A DNA stretch of 64,000 nt from Lampris incognitus (Eukaryota > Chordata > Actinopteri > Lampriformes > Lampridae), in NCBI RefSeq assembly GCF_029633865.1, contig NC_079211.1, positions 149,932,749 through 149,996,748 of the forward strand, in the 5' to 3' direction. Below, piece by piece: positions 54,501 to 64,000 of this stretch. A program made the translations under genes and the position numbers. The stretch's first letter is position 1. Every line of letters starts with the position of its first letter. Below the pieces are notes generated by a model that was not told the origin of the DNA, made no database searches, and was given only the letters and a program-made list of their open reading frames with translations.

Positions 54501-54741
54501 TACTCATACTTGATTGCCATTGCTCGTCCTGTATCCACAGCTGGTGCAGAAGAAAACAACCATAGCCTCAGCTTACTTGTCGGACAACAGCTACTGGTTT
54601 CAGTGGAAACAGATCGGCGGCGGAAGACATTGCCTGCTACAATCCGTGGCTGAACCCAACAAGCACCTCTTCATCAACCAGGAAAACAAAGTCGTCCTGA
54701 GCTCAAACAAACAGGAGATTCTTCTTTTCTGCCGCTTGTAG
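47838..54741 (+). CDS. IL-1 family (beta-trefoil) cytokine, spliced, 141 residues
   Basis: Three coding exons join in matching phase: 47,838-47,955 (39 codons plus 1 nt), 53,892-53,998 and 54,541-54,741 (stop TAG). The product is 141 residues with no signal peptide and no propeptide, the size of one IL-1 beta-trefoil domain. Strand order fits IL-1beta: QCELVTKDGRHAF near the N-terminus, LAFCFQYNKKTYLPKV in the middle, YWFQWKQI, then LQSVAEP at 108-114. The last matches the first half of the IL-1 signature ([FCL]-x-S-[ASLV]-x2-P); the second half is diverged. Family placement is from pattern recognition. Within the family it could be an IL-36/IL-1Ra-like or a fish-specific member. Secretion would be unconventional, as for its relatives. 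Confidence 0.68.
48003..49305. repeat. GTGTT/GTGGT degenerate 5-bp-based satellite, 1.3 kb
   Basis: TGTGT, TGCGG and TGTGG 5-mers arranged in longer blocks such as TTGCGGTGTGTGGTGTGGTG, which recurs about every 60-100 bp. It lies in the second intron of the IL-1-family gene, starting 47 bp after the donor. Frames of more than 400 codons on both strands are artefacts. Confidence 0.92.
49535..49985 (+). mobile_element. tRNA-derived SINE, family 2
   Basis: GACGTCCGGGTGGCGCGGCG head with box A, CGGTTCGAATCC box B, full body and a G/C-rich tail followed by GAAATAAAG. Confidence 0.88.
50520..51115. repeat. ATGA/ATGG tetranucleotide array
   Basis: About 150 units of AATG/GATG/GACG. It adjoins the TTCA tail of the minus-strand LINE that ends at about 51,105, so it probably grew from that tail. 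Confidence 0.92.
51105..52800 (-). mobile_element. 5'-truncated LINE, split by a SINE; 3' UTR with 31-bp repeats
   Basis: The minus strand from 52,800 encodes DLTWTY, KKAQQQLYFLRTLRR and, near 52,400, a PSERRYRYFKARA C-terminus. The SINE at 51,724-52,354 follows, then the UTR with nine units of AAATTAGAATATACACAATT (31-bp period, 51,170-51,460). The 3' end is CAATGACAAATAAAGGTATTC with a TTCA tail. Frameshifts are present. Confidence 0.72.
51724..52354 (+). mobile_element. Family-1 SINE with internal 24-bp array and 10-bp TSD
   Basis: Flanked by GTAGAAACTG (51714-51723) and GTAGACACTG (52355-52364). The body segment CAAAGACATGTAGGTCAGGT is repeated 12 times as a 24-bp unit (51,890-52,170), while all other copies have it once. 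The KTCRSGDS-type frame is an artefact. Confidence 0.88.
52800..53027 (+). mobile_element. LINE 3' end, head to head with the previous LINE
   Basis: AAGCCACAGCCCTCGTTTC to AATGACAATAAAATTG and a GAATT tail matches the 3' end at 3,291-3,430 in inverse orientation. The junction at about 52,800 lies in an inverted repeat (CCGGGCACAAAGCCC / GGGCTTTGTGCCCGG). Confidence 0.72.
53030..53627. repeat. 43-bp minisatellite (ACTAAGACTTAACTAAACTA)
   Basis: About 14 units. Length variants arise from repeats of ACTA. It directly follows the LINE tail. Confidence 0.9.
53892..53998 (+). CDS. IL-1-family gene, second coding exon
   Basis: The acceptor is TTCTTCTTTTTCACAG (ending 53,891) and the donor GTGAAG|GTAAAT (53,998/53,999). 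The 107 nt enter in phase 1 and leave in phase 0. It encodes VFTSSVPQNMEKLAFCFQYN and KVDNGAVK, corresponding to the middle strands of the trefoil. Confidence 0.68.
54541..54741 (+). CDS. IL-1-family gene, last coding exon
   Basis: The acceptor is GTCCTGTATCCACAG (ending 54,540), phase 0, with a TAG stop at 54,739-54,741. It contains SYWFQWKQIGGGRHCLLQSV, then AEPNKHLFINQENKVVLSS, and ends EILLFCRL. These match the last four strands of IL-1 family folds and the partial family signature. Confidence 0.72.
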   Translation: MVQKKTTIASAYLSDNSYWFQWKQIGGGRHCLLQSVAEPNKHLFINQENKVVLSSNKQEILLFCRL

Positions 54742-54900
54742 GAGTCTCAATAGGCCACGAGAAAGTAGAGAGGCCGTGGAATCGTCCTGCAAAGTGCATT
54801 GCGCTTAGCGTGGCTTTAGTGCCCAAGCCCCTGCAGTAGTTACTGTTGTTTTCAAGTATCATAGCGGCACATAGAAAATGGAGAGGTTGTTGCACCCTGA

Positions 54901-54906
54901 AATAAA
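54901..54906 (+). terminator. Poly(A) signal AATAAA
   Basis: Canonical hexamer 160 bp after the IL-1-family stop codon, giving a short 3' UTR. Confidence 0.6.
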
Positions 54907-54939
54907 TTGCTTAAAATTAGGAAATATCTCTGCTGCACA

Positions 54940-55350
54940 GAGCACACCCAGACAGCATCCGGATGTGGGCCACTTCAGGCAATGATGCAGCACCGAGGGC
55001 CTTCTTCTGGCCCTGACAAAATGGATGTGAGCCTGAAGTGGCCCACATGTATAATAGCAAATGGGGCCCAAATACGCCAAATCACATGTGGGCCTTTTCG
55101 GGCAAAGATGCGGTGCTCTGGGCAACATGTGGTCTGGATGTGACCCTGAAGAGGCCCGTGTGGTAAATGGTGAATATGGCCCAAATATCACAGAACAAAT
55201 ATGGCCACCTTTGGCAAATATGTGGCACATGCGACATTGCTATGGCTTGGTTCTGGCCCAGATCCGGCAAACAGGAATGGACCGGATGAAGTGTCGGGTG
55301 AGGGACAGGCCCGAGCCACAGCAATTTTGCTCTCTGGGCATGTAAATATA
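54940..55350. repeat. Diverged dispersed repeat (GATGTGGGCC / GGCCCACAT)
   Basis: Several inverted and direct GGATGTGGGCC, GTGGCCCACATG and GGGCCCAAAT blocks. Related blocks occur at 42,540-43,110. No gene is seen. Confidence 0.45.
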
Positions 55351-55985
55351 AAAAGCTTGATGACGATGGCGAAAACAAGCCTGCTCCACAAGGAAGTGCC
55401 CCCAGGTTAACCTCTGCTATCACACCTTAGCCCTAACCCTAGCCTCATTGCCGTCCTAATGCTTGCAGTCACCAGTTGTTCTGTGCTAAGTATTACCGGA
55501 CCCTCTCACAATGTTGGAGGTACGGATGCTTTGACACAAGCAGCCTATGTAGTAAAGCTGCACGATGCTGTTTTAGGGAGCTCATTTTGACATGACACCT
55601 GACTGTGTAACCACGTACAGTAGGTTGTGTATGTCATGTTTTGTGATGGAGTTACGTTGTCTCCTCACTGTCCACATTACAGCTGAAATATCTTAATTCA
55701 GTCTAAAAAAAAAAAAGCCATTTTACCCAGTTGGTATAGGTAGGAAACACTGCAATTTCTTTTTATTTCAAAAGGCAATCATAGTTTGTGAACTGTTTAA
55801 GCGCAATAACTCCTGCATTTTTCAAAAAGCTCCTTTTTTTTGTGTCAAAGGCAATTCTGCCCTGAAAAAACCCCAGAAGGAATTACTCATGTGTTGTGAA
55901 ACTTTGCTTACACGGTGCAAAGTTCCCTTCTTCACCAAGAAACTGAGGAATTCATTATGTCGTGTATCTACTATGTCAAGCAATT
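55351..55985. other. No feature recognised
   Basis: Unique-looking AT-rich sequence. Confidence 0.3.
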
Positions 55986-55989
55986 GTGA

Positions 55990-56222
55990 AGTCGGATGTG
56001 GGTGTGTGTCCTGGTCGCTGCACTAGCGCCTGGGGAATAGCATGATCCTCCCACGCGCTACGTCCCCCTGGTGAAACTCCTCACTGTCAGGTGAAAAGAA
56101 GCGGCTGGTGACTCCACATGTATGGGAGGAGGCATGTGGTGGTCTGCAGCCCTCCCCGGATTGGCAGAGGGGGTGGAGCAGAGACCCGGACGGCTCGGAG
56201 AGTGGGGGGATTGGAATAATAA
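55990..56222 (+). mobile_element. Family-2 SINE, head missing
   Basis: It starts in GTCGGATGTGGGTGTGTGTC and continues through CTGCACTAGCGCC and the tail. The tRNA head is lost. Confidence 0.78.
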
Positions 56223-56224
56223 TT

Positions 56225-56597
56225 TTGTACCAAAAAATATATTATATATCTACATATTTATATCTATCTATATATCTATATCTATGTATCTATCTATATC
56301 TATATATATATATCCAGTGAGTTAAGTAAATTGTTGAATTTACTTGACTCACTGGATTAATTTGCTCCTTATTTGTTGAGCAGTTTCCCTACGGTTGAGT
56401 GTTTCAGTCCTTCCATTATCCAAGCTGCTTAACAAAGTTATACATATATGTATACAGAGAAACTGAGGAATGTACATTTTGCTTTTGTAAACAGTATATT
56501 TAACAATAAAGAACTTGGAAAGAATTTTATTTGTGTTTTATTCTGCGTTCAACAGCAAGTCATGCTCGATACAGAGTTCATACAAAAATGGTGTTGG

Positions 56598-56651
<54 letters not shown>

Positions 56652-56728
56652 GTCAATGTTATATAATTGTATTTTAATAATTTTTCAATATATTCAATTC
56701 AATATTACATTTCATATCGATATATCTA

Positions 56729-56784
<56 letters not shown>

Positions 56785-56790
56785 GGAACG
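56225..56790. repeat. TA/TATC and GT microsatellites
   Basis: TATC/TA tracts at 56,235-56,312 and 56,715-56,750, and GT tracts at 56,604-56,650 and 56,749-56,780. Confidence 0.85.
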
Positions 56791-57523
56791 GTTTCCTTTA
56801 TCTTTAGAGCCTCCCTGCCACTAGGGGCATCGTTCCATTATCTTGAGTATTTTGCCTTCTAGTGGCATAGATAAATACTGCAGTTTCAGCTACTTCCTTT
56901 TCCTGTGACAACAAAGAAAATGGTGTGACAACACAGCAATATTCATGCTCCATCATTAGCCATCACCTAGTTTCTACCCCTTTGAGTGGCGATATCTGTA
57001 AGTAAAGCTATTATCCATCATTGCTAGAATCTTTATTTTGAAGTATTTTTTACATATTTGCTACAGTTTGTATAATTTTGGTAACATGTATGACAGCACA
57101 TTTAATGATGGCATTCAGGCTATACGTTTGATGCTAGCGTAAATACAGTGTTCAGTGCTACACCTGATTAGTTACAACTTACATTTTAGCCCTGCAAAGA
57201 AAATGTTAGTTTTATACTTACCTTTGTTTCCTGAAAAACAGAGGATTAGTTGCCCTAACTGTAACTCCAGATTGAGTAAGCTATTTTGTATTGTATACTG
57301 ATGTATGCTTTTCTGTATGTTTATTTTCAGTTTCACACTTCCTTCTTATTAAATCCCGTCCATATACAACACTGGTCTGTTCCTTGGAGGATATGATGCA
57401 AGGGAGACTTTAGCTGGCTGTAAAACCTAATATAGGACAAGAGTCACATTGGGTGTAGCAGTACAATATATAAATATATTCAATATTCAGTAGTATATAT
57501 AATATATTCAACGTTAAAGTTGT
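56791..57523. other. No gene; short inverted repeat near its start
   Basis: TAATGGAACG at 56,781 and CGTTCCATTA at about 56,831 form a 60-bp fold-back. The rest is AT-rich without recognisable features. Confidence 0.35.
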
Positions 57524-58470
57524 ATAATTGTAGAGCCCAATATCACAGATTACAAATATGCCTCAGGGGCTTTACAGCAACACAACATCCTGTCCTTAGA
57601 CCCTCACATAAGTTCTCAGGCAGACGAGGGGAATATAATTTGAGAGGGAAATCAAACTTCAAGACAGGGTGTGTTGGTACCACTTTGGAGAGAGCAGGGG
57701 CATTTCCGTCTGTGGGGTAAAACTGTGGAATAGTCTGAGCATGGAGCTCAAAGTGCAAAGATTACGCAGTTCAAGAAGAAGTACAGAGGACTGATTATCA
57801 AGAGACAGAGGGGTGGTGAAGGGTTCTTTTAACCGTCTAAGTTTTATTTATTTCCCAACATTTCTTATTGCATTTATTTTTTCTTTCTATGTCACCGAGT
57901 GGATATCTGGGTTGTACGTAGCATTGAGATGTGTTTATTCTTGGTGCGGGACATTAGGATGGTTTTCTTCTCCTTTTTTCTCTTATTGTTGTTCACAGTA
58001 GGCGAGGTTGTATTGCGCAGCACAACTTGCACTGAATGTGAACTACACAGTGCAGCGGGAAGTGAGTTTGTAATGTATAGCAGCTGAATTAACTTAAGAG
58101 CAGGTGAGAAGGGGTAGGAAAAATAAGTGTATACTTCCTCCTGCTGCTTTTCCAACATGTAACAAATAATCTGATGCATACGCACATTTGTTCGCTGAGT
58201 GTGATGTGTGGATTTGTTGATCACTTCAGATTATTGGCAATGGATTATCTGTACGTTATATCCTGCTTATTTGCATGTTCGAAATAAATCGTCATTCATT
58301 CATTCACATCGGATAAGGAACAACTCCCTAAAAAACCTTTAACAGGGAGAAAAAAATCGGAAGAAACCTCTGCGAGAGCAACAGAGGAGGGATCTCTCTC
58401 CCAAGACGCACAACGTGACATGGATGTTGTGTTTACACAGCAAAACATTGAAAGAGGATAACAGAATTAT
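57524..58470 (-). repeat. Second copy of the 898-1165 retroposon, split by a LINE
   Basis: The family occurs as 57,524-57,609 and 58,310-58,470. Joined, they match 898-1165 closely. TCACAT is duplicated at the break (57604-57609, 58304-58309). Confidence 0.85.
57610..58303 (+). mobile_element. 5'-truncated LINE 3' end (694 bp) with TSD
   Basis: The first 150 bp encode a LINE RT C-terminus (GTTLERAGAFPSVG then, shifted, VKLWNSLSMELK). A UTR follows, ending CATGTTCGAAATAAATCGTC and an ATTC repeat tail. TCACAT duplications flank it. It resembles the ends of Rex-type fish LINEs; the exact family is uncertain. Confidence 0.82.
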
Positions 58471-58499
58471 AATGGAGTTAGAAAATATATGAAGAATAT

Positions 58500-58769
58500 G
58501 ATGAGGATGCCAAGCAGTGTCCAGACGTGAGAGAGAGAGAAAGATAGAGACAGAGAGAGGGAGACAGGGAGAGATTGCACTTACCTAGGTCTTAGAATCA
58601 ATCAGTCAGTTACCAGAAGGGCCCAAAACACATCCTCAACCACTTCTTCACATCCTTGCCCACATATCAAAATACTATGTGGCTGCAGGATTGGCCTCTA
58701 CGCTCGCCTGAGGACCTAGAAGGAGACAGTCATACTCGACCTTGAGTGACCACCAATGATGATGATGGG

Positions 58770-58865
<96 letters not shown>
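58500..58865. repeat. GA microsatellites
   Basis: An interrupted GA/GACA tract at 58,527-58,572 and about 40 GA units at 58,781-58,861. Confidence 0.92.
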
Positions 58866-59453
58866 ATATGTTCATTTTGAACATATCTATTCGGAAATCC
58901 AACAAGAACACTCAAATTCCAATTACAATCTGATCAAACAGAAATTACGGTTGCTCGAATGCACTATAAAAGACAACCAAACCCCACTGGATTATCCAAT
59001 AACACAAGAAGAATTGGCATAGAAGCTCAAATCCTTAAAACCCAATAAAGCTTGTGGCCCTGACAGCATCAGAAGCGAGATGCTTAAAAACAGCACAGCT
59101 GAGCTGCAAAGGGCAGTACTCCAATTATTCAACATCCTTCTAAGTTCGGGATATTTTCCTGACACCTGGAGCAAAGGGCTTAGAACTCCTATTCATAAAA
59201 ATGGAGACAAATTGGATCCTAATAATTTCAGAGGCATTTGTGTGAGCAGTAGTCTGGGGAAGATGTTTAGTAGCATTTTGAACAATCGAATTCTAACCTG
59301 GCAATAGTTCTCAAGCAGGTCAAGTAGTTGTTGCAGCCCACCTGCGGTTGGTGACAACAAAACTAGATCATCTGCATAAAGCAAACATTTTACTTCCATG
59401 TCATACAGGGGGAGACCTGGAGCTGCAGACAGTTCCAGCTGCACCGCCAGTTC

Positions 59454-59457
<4 letters not shown>

Positions 59458-59490
<33 letters not shown>
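59458..59490. repeat. TA microsatellite, left flank of palindromic element
   Basis: About 16 TA units ending at the transposon terminus. Confidence 0.9.
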
Positions 59491-59493
<3 letters not shown>

Positions 59494-60684
59494 TACCGTT
59501 CAAAAGTTTGGGATCACCCAAACAATTTTGTGTTTTCCATGAAAAGTCACACTTATTCACCACCATATGTTGTGAAATGAATAGAAAATAGAGTCAAGAC
59601 ATTGACAAGGTTAGAAATAATGATTTGTATTTGAAATAATTTTTTTTTTACATCCAACTTTGCTTTCGTCAAAGAATCCTCCATTTGCAGCAATTACAGC
59701 ATTGCAGACCTTTGGCATTCTAGCTGTTAATTTGTTGAGGTAATCTGGAGAAATTGCACCCCACGCTTCCAGAAGCAGCTCCCACAAGTTGGATTGGTTG
59801 GATGGGCACTTCTTTGAGCAGATTGAGTTTCTGGAGCATTACATTTGTGGGGTCAATTAAACGCTCAAAATGGCCAGAAAAAGAGAACTTTCATCTGAAA
59901 CTCGACAGTCTATTCTTGTTCTTAGAAATGAAGGCTATTCCATGCGAGAAATTGCTAAGAAATTGAAGATTTCCTACACCGGTGTGTACTACTCCCTTCA
60001 GAGGACAGCACAAACAGGCTCTAACCAGAGTAGAAAAAGAAGTGGGAGGCCGCGTTGCACAACTGAGCAAGAAGATAAGTACATTAGAGTCTCTAGTTTG
60101 AGAAACAGACGCCTCACAGGTCCCCAACTGGCATCTTCATTAAATAGTACCTGTTAGAGCCTGTTTGTGCTGTCCTCTGAAGGGAGTAGTACACACCGGT
60201 GTAGGAAATCTTCAATTTCTTAGCAATTTCTCGCATGGAATAGCCTTCATTTCTAAGAACAAGAATAGACTGTCGAGTTTCAGATGAAAGTTCTCTTTTT
60301 CTGGCCATTTTGAGCGTTTAATTGACCCCACAAATGTGATGCTCCAGAAACTCAATCTGCTCAAAGAAGTGCCCATCCAACCAATCCAACTTGTGGGAGC
60401 TGCTTCTGGAAGCGTGGGGTGCAATTTCTCCAGATTACCTCAACAAATTAACAGCTAGAATGCCAAAGGTCTGCAATGCTGTAATTGCTGCAAATGGAGG
60501 ATTCTTTGACGAAAGCAAAGTTTGATGTAAAAAAAATCTTATTTCAAATACAAATCATTACTTCTAACCTTGTCAATGTCTTGACTCTATTTTCTATTCA
60601 TTTCACAACATATGGTGGTGAATAAGTGTGACTTTTCATGGAAAACACGAAATTGTTTGGGTGATCCCAAACTTTTGAACGGTA

Positions 60685-60687
<3 letters not shown>
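59491..60687. mobile_element. Palindromic derivative of the DD38E Tc1/mariner element
   Basis: Both ends read CACTACCGTTCAAAAGTTTG, the 3' (stop-codon side) terminus of the element at 14,357. Each arm (about 59,491-60,025 and 60,155-60,687) joins the last about 324 bp of that element to its 5' coding start at GGGCACTTCTT|TGAGCAG. The first about 95 codons of transposase are open at 59,870-60,154 (plus) and about 50 codons at 60,308-60,156 (minus). About 130 bp remain unpaired in the centre. TA repeats flank it. Confidence 0.85.

Positions 60688-60758
<71 letters not shown>
60688..60758. repeat. TA microsatellite, right flank of palindromic element
   Basis: About 35 TA units. Confidence 0.92.
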
Positions 60759-60762
<4 letters not shown>

Positions 60763-61606
60763 GTGTTGGGCTAAGTCCACAGCCCTGTCTCACCCCTCTA
60801 TTCTGAGTGAAGAACTCAGTGTATTTGTCTCCAATCTTAACTGCACATTTGTTGTCCGAATACATTGACTTTATTATGTCATACACTTTACCCCCTACAC
60901 CACTTTGTAAAAGTTTATAGTATAGTCCTTCATGCCAAATAAAGTCGAAAGCTTTTTTGAAGTCAATAAAACAAGCAAATATTTTTCCATTTTTGGTTTG
61001 ATTCACATTTTCATTTATGAGGGTGCGTAGGGTGAGGTCCATAGTCCGGTGATTTGGGAAGAAGCCAATTTTACCTTTGCTCAGGACAGCATCAGGGAGT
61101 TTCAGTAGGGCAGTGAATAACCTAAAACAAAAAGCTCGCAGAGCTCTATATGCAACTAAAAATAAATTCTTTAACACTGATATACTGATCTCCATCTGGT
61201 GCAAACTGTTTGATAGTGTAATTCTGCCCATTGCACTATATGGAAGTGAGGTATGGGGTCCACTCAGTCTTTCCAGCTACACTAGATGGGACAAGCATCC
61301 AGCAGAAACCCTACATGCTGAATTCTGTAGAATGATTCTGAAAATACAAAGGAAAACACCAAACAATGCATGTAGGGCAGAATTAGGCCGGTTTCTATTA
61401 TTGATAAATGTACAAAAATGATCTCTAAATTTCTGGATGCACTTAAATATTCAAGCCCAACAAATACATTGCACATTAAAGCTCTGAAAACCCAAGAACT
61501 GAACCCCGAAAAGAGTCCCCCGAAGCAGCTGGTTCTGAGACTCACTAACCCTTTAACAAATACTAAGACAAACCATACTCAGGCCAGCACTGCATTCCAA
61601 ACCAAC

Positions 61607-64000
61607 ATGAAGATAAACCAGCTATAACACAAACAAACATGAGGATAAATCAGACTATGAAACAAACCAACATGAGGATGAATTAGCTATAAAACAAGGC
61701 AACATGAGGATAAACCAGCTATAAAACAAACCAACATGAGGATAAACCAGCTATAAAACAAACCAACATGAGGATAAATCAGTTTATAAAACAAACCAAC
61801 ATGAGGATAAATCAGGCTATAAAACAAACCAACATGAGGATAAATCAGACTATAAAACAAACCAACATGAGGATAAATTAGCTATAAAACAAACCAACAT
61901 GAGGATAAATCAGCTATAAAACAAACAAACATGAAGATAAATCAGCTATAAAACAAACCAACATGAGGATAAATCAGTTTATAAAACAAACCAACATGAG
62001 GATAAATCAGACTATAAAACAAACCAACATGAGGATAAATCAGGCTATAAAACAAACAAACATGAGGATAAATCAGCTATAAAACAAACAAACATGAGGA
62101 TAAATCAGCTATAAAACAAACAAACATGAGGATAAATCAGCTATAAAACAAACCAACATGAGGATAAATCAGCTATAAAACAAACCAACATGAGGATAAA
62201 TCAGCTATAAAACAAACCAACATGAGGATAAATCAGTTTATAAAACAAACCAACATGAGGATAAATCAGGCTATAAAACATACCAACATGAGGATAAATC
62301 AGGCTATAAAACATACCAACATGAGGATAAATCAGGCTATAAAACAAACCAACATGAGGATAAATCAGACTATAAAACAAACCAACATGAGGATAAATTA
62401 GCTATAAAACAAACCAACATGAGGATAAATCAGCTATAAAACAAACAAACATGAAGATAAATCAGCTATAAAACAAACCAACACGAGGATAAATCAGTTT
62501 ATAAAACAAACCAACATGAGGATAAATCAGACTATAAAACAAACCAACATGAGGATAAATCAGGCTATAAAACAAACCAACATGAGGATAAATCAGCTAT
62601 AAAACAAACCAACATGAGGATAAATCAGCTATAAAACAAACCAACATGAGGATAAATCAGTTTATAAAACAAACCAACATGAGGATAAATCAGGCTATAA
62701 AACAAACCAACATGAGGATAAATCAGACTATAAAACAAACCAACATGAGGATAAATTAGCTATAAAACAAACCAACATGAGGATAAATCAGCTATAAAAC
62801 AAACAAACATGAAGATAAATCAGCTATAAAACAAACCAACATGAGGATAAATCAGTTTATAAAACAAACCAACATGAGGATAAATCAGACTATAAAACAA
62901 ACCAACATGAGGATAAATCAGGCTATAAAACAAACCAACATGAGGATAAATCAGCTATAAAACAAACCAACATGAGGATAAATCAGCTATAAAACAAACA
63001 TGAGGATAAATCAGACTATAAAACAAACATGAGGGTAAATCAGGCTATAAAACAAACCAACATGAGGATAAATCAGCTATAAAACAAACAAACATGAAGA
63101 TAAATCAGCTATAAAACAAACCAACATGAGGGTAAATCAGGCTATAAAACAAACATGAGGGTAAATCAGGCTATAAAACAAACCAACATGAGGGTAAATC
63201 AGGCTATAAAACAAACCAACATGAGGATAAATCAGCTATAAAACAAACATGAGGGTAAATCAGGCTATAAAACAAACCAACATGAGGATAAATCAGCTAT
63301 AAAACAAACCAACATGAGGATAAATCAGGCTATAAAACAAACCAACATGAGGATAAATCAGGCTATAAAACAAACATGAGGGTAAATCAGGCTATAAAAC
63401 AAACCAACTTGAGGATAAATCAGGCTATAAAACAAACATGAGGGTAAATCAGGCTATAAAACAAACCAACATGAGGATAAATCAGTTTATAAAACAAACC
63501 AACATGAGGATAAATCAGGCTATAAAACAAACCAACATGAGGATAAATCAGGCTATAAAACAAACCAACATGAGGATAAATCAGACTATAAAACAAACCA
63601 ACATGAGGATAAATCAGACTATAAAACAAACCAACATGAGGATAAATCAGCTATAAAACAAACAAACATGAGGATAAATTAGCTATAAAACAAACCAACA
63701 TGAGGATAAATCAGACTATAAAACAAACCAACATGAGGATAAATCAGCTATAAAACAAACAAACATGAGGATAAATTAGCTATAAAACAAACCAACATGA
63801 GGATAAATCAGTTTATAAAACAAACCAACATGAGGATAAATCAGGCTATAAAACAAACCAACATGAGGATAAATCAGGCTATAAAACAAACCAACATGAG
63901 GATAAATCAGCTATAAAACAAACCAACATGAGGATAAATCAGTTTATAAAACAAACCAACATGAGGATAAATCAGCTATAAAACAAACCAACATGAGGAT
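61607..64000. repeat. About 32-33-bp satellite with higher-order structure, open at right edge
   Basis: About 73 units of AACCAACATGAGGATAAATC plus a variable box (AGCTAT, AGGCTAT, AGACTAT or AGTTTAT) and AAAACA. The marker ATGAAGATAAATCAGC occurs at about 61,930, 62,455, 62,812 and 63,098. The order of the box variants recurs, giving a higher-order unit of about 357 bp (11 monomers) in 61.7-63.0 kb. Confidence 0.93.

Larger units (their letters stand above)
58890..61605 (+). mobile_element. LINE remnant with inverted reverse-transcriptase core
   Basis: Plus strand at 58,985-59,304: KPNKACGPDSIRSEMLKN, GYFPDTWSKG, NNFRGICVSSSLGKMF. The next RT blocks are on the minus strand: GFFPNHRTMD and CFIDFKKAFDFIWHEGL (61,070-60,900), NRGVRQGCGLSPTLF (about 60,790), then across an insertion CLLYADDLVLLSPT (59,400-59,340). 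From about 61,090 the plus strand resumes with SGSFSRAVNNLKQKARRALY and CKLFDSVILPIALYGSEVWGP. So the active-site segment is inverted relative to both flanks. It is a pseudogene. Confidence 0.75.

Noticed and set aside
61607..64000. CRISPR-like regularly spaced repeat
   Set aside because: Units are directly tandem with no unique spacers, and the window is clearly vertebrate DNA. It is a satellite.

Overview
The window looks like teleost fish nuclear DNA. It has spliced eukaryotic genes, fish-type Tc1/mariner, hAT, LINE, Ty3/gypsy and tRNA-derived SINE copies, and very large micro- and minisatellites. No prokaryotic operon structure, rRNA gene or CRISPR array is visible. Most of the 64 kb is nested mobile DNA. 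Protein families were recognised by eye, so superfamily names are more secure than subfamily names.

Layout. 0-6 kb: the 5' end of a hAT transposon (minus) beside a multi-exon SWIM/MULE-like gene (plus) that carries a frameshift. 6-16 kb: SINE and LINE fragments, an L1-like LINE (minus) split by two SINE copies and a dead Tc1 element, and an intact Tc1/mariner element of DD38E spacing. 16-25 kb: a hAT (GTF2IRD2-like) pseudogene, an L2-like LINE split by a Ty3/gypsy fragment, a pogo-like remnant, an L1-like RT fragment and a hAT MITE with a perfect 8-bp target duplication. 25-34 kb: a gypsy 3' end with PPT and LTR, an intact DD36E element, solo LTRs and LINE tails. 34-43 kb: a gypsy integrase split by a SINE, a 100-bp retroposed fragment and a 3.1-kb hAT that still has its 8-bp target duplication. 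Inside and beside that hAT lies a family of miniature LTR retrotransposons.

43.7-54.9 kb holds the one convincing host gene. It is a plus-strand, spliced, 141-residue IL-1-family (beta-trefoil) cytokine with a TATA promoter candidate, three coding exons and a poly(A) signal. Its introns are packed with large tandem arrays. 55-64 kb: SINE and LINE remnants, a LINE whose reverse-transcriptase core is inverted, a 1.2-kb palindromic derivative of the DD38E transposon, and a satellite of about 32-33 bp units with higher-order structure that runs off the right edge.

The most novel signal is the miniature LTR (TRIM-like) family at 39.56-40.10, 40.74-41.08, 31.06-31.20 and 41.50-41.65 kb. Its LTRs are about 115-150 bp and contain a tRNA-like segment with Pol III box A/B motifs. 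An internal segment of about 105 bp starts with an 18-nt sequence complementary to a tRNA-Leu 3' end. Two copies can be compared with empty target sites elsewhere in this same window, and both indicate 4-bp target duplications.
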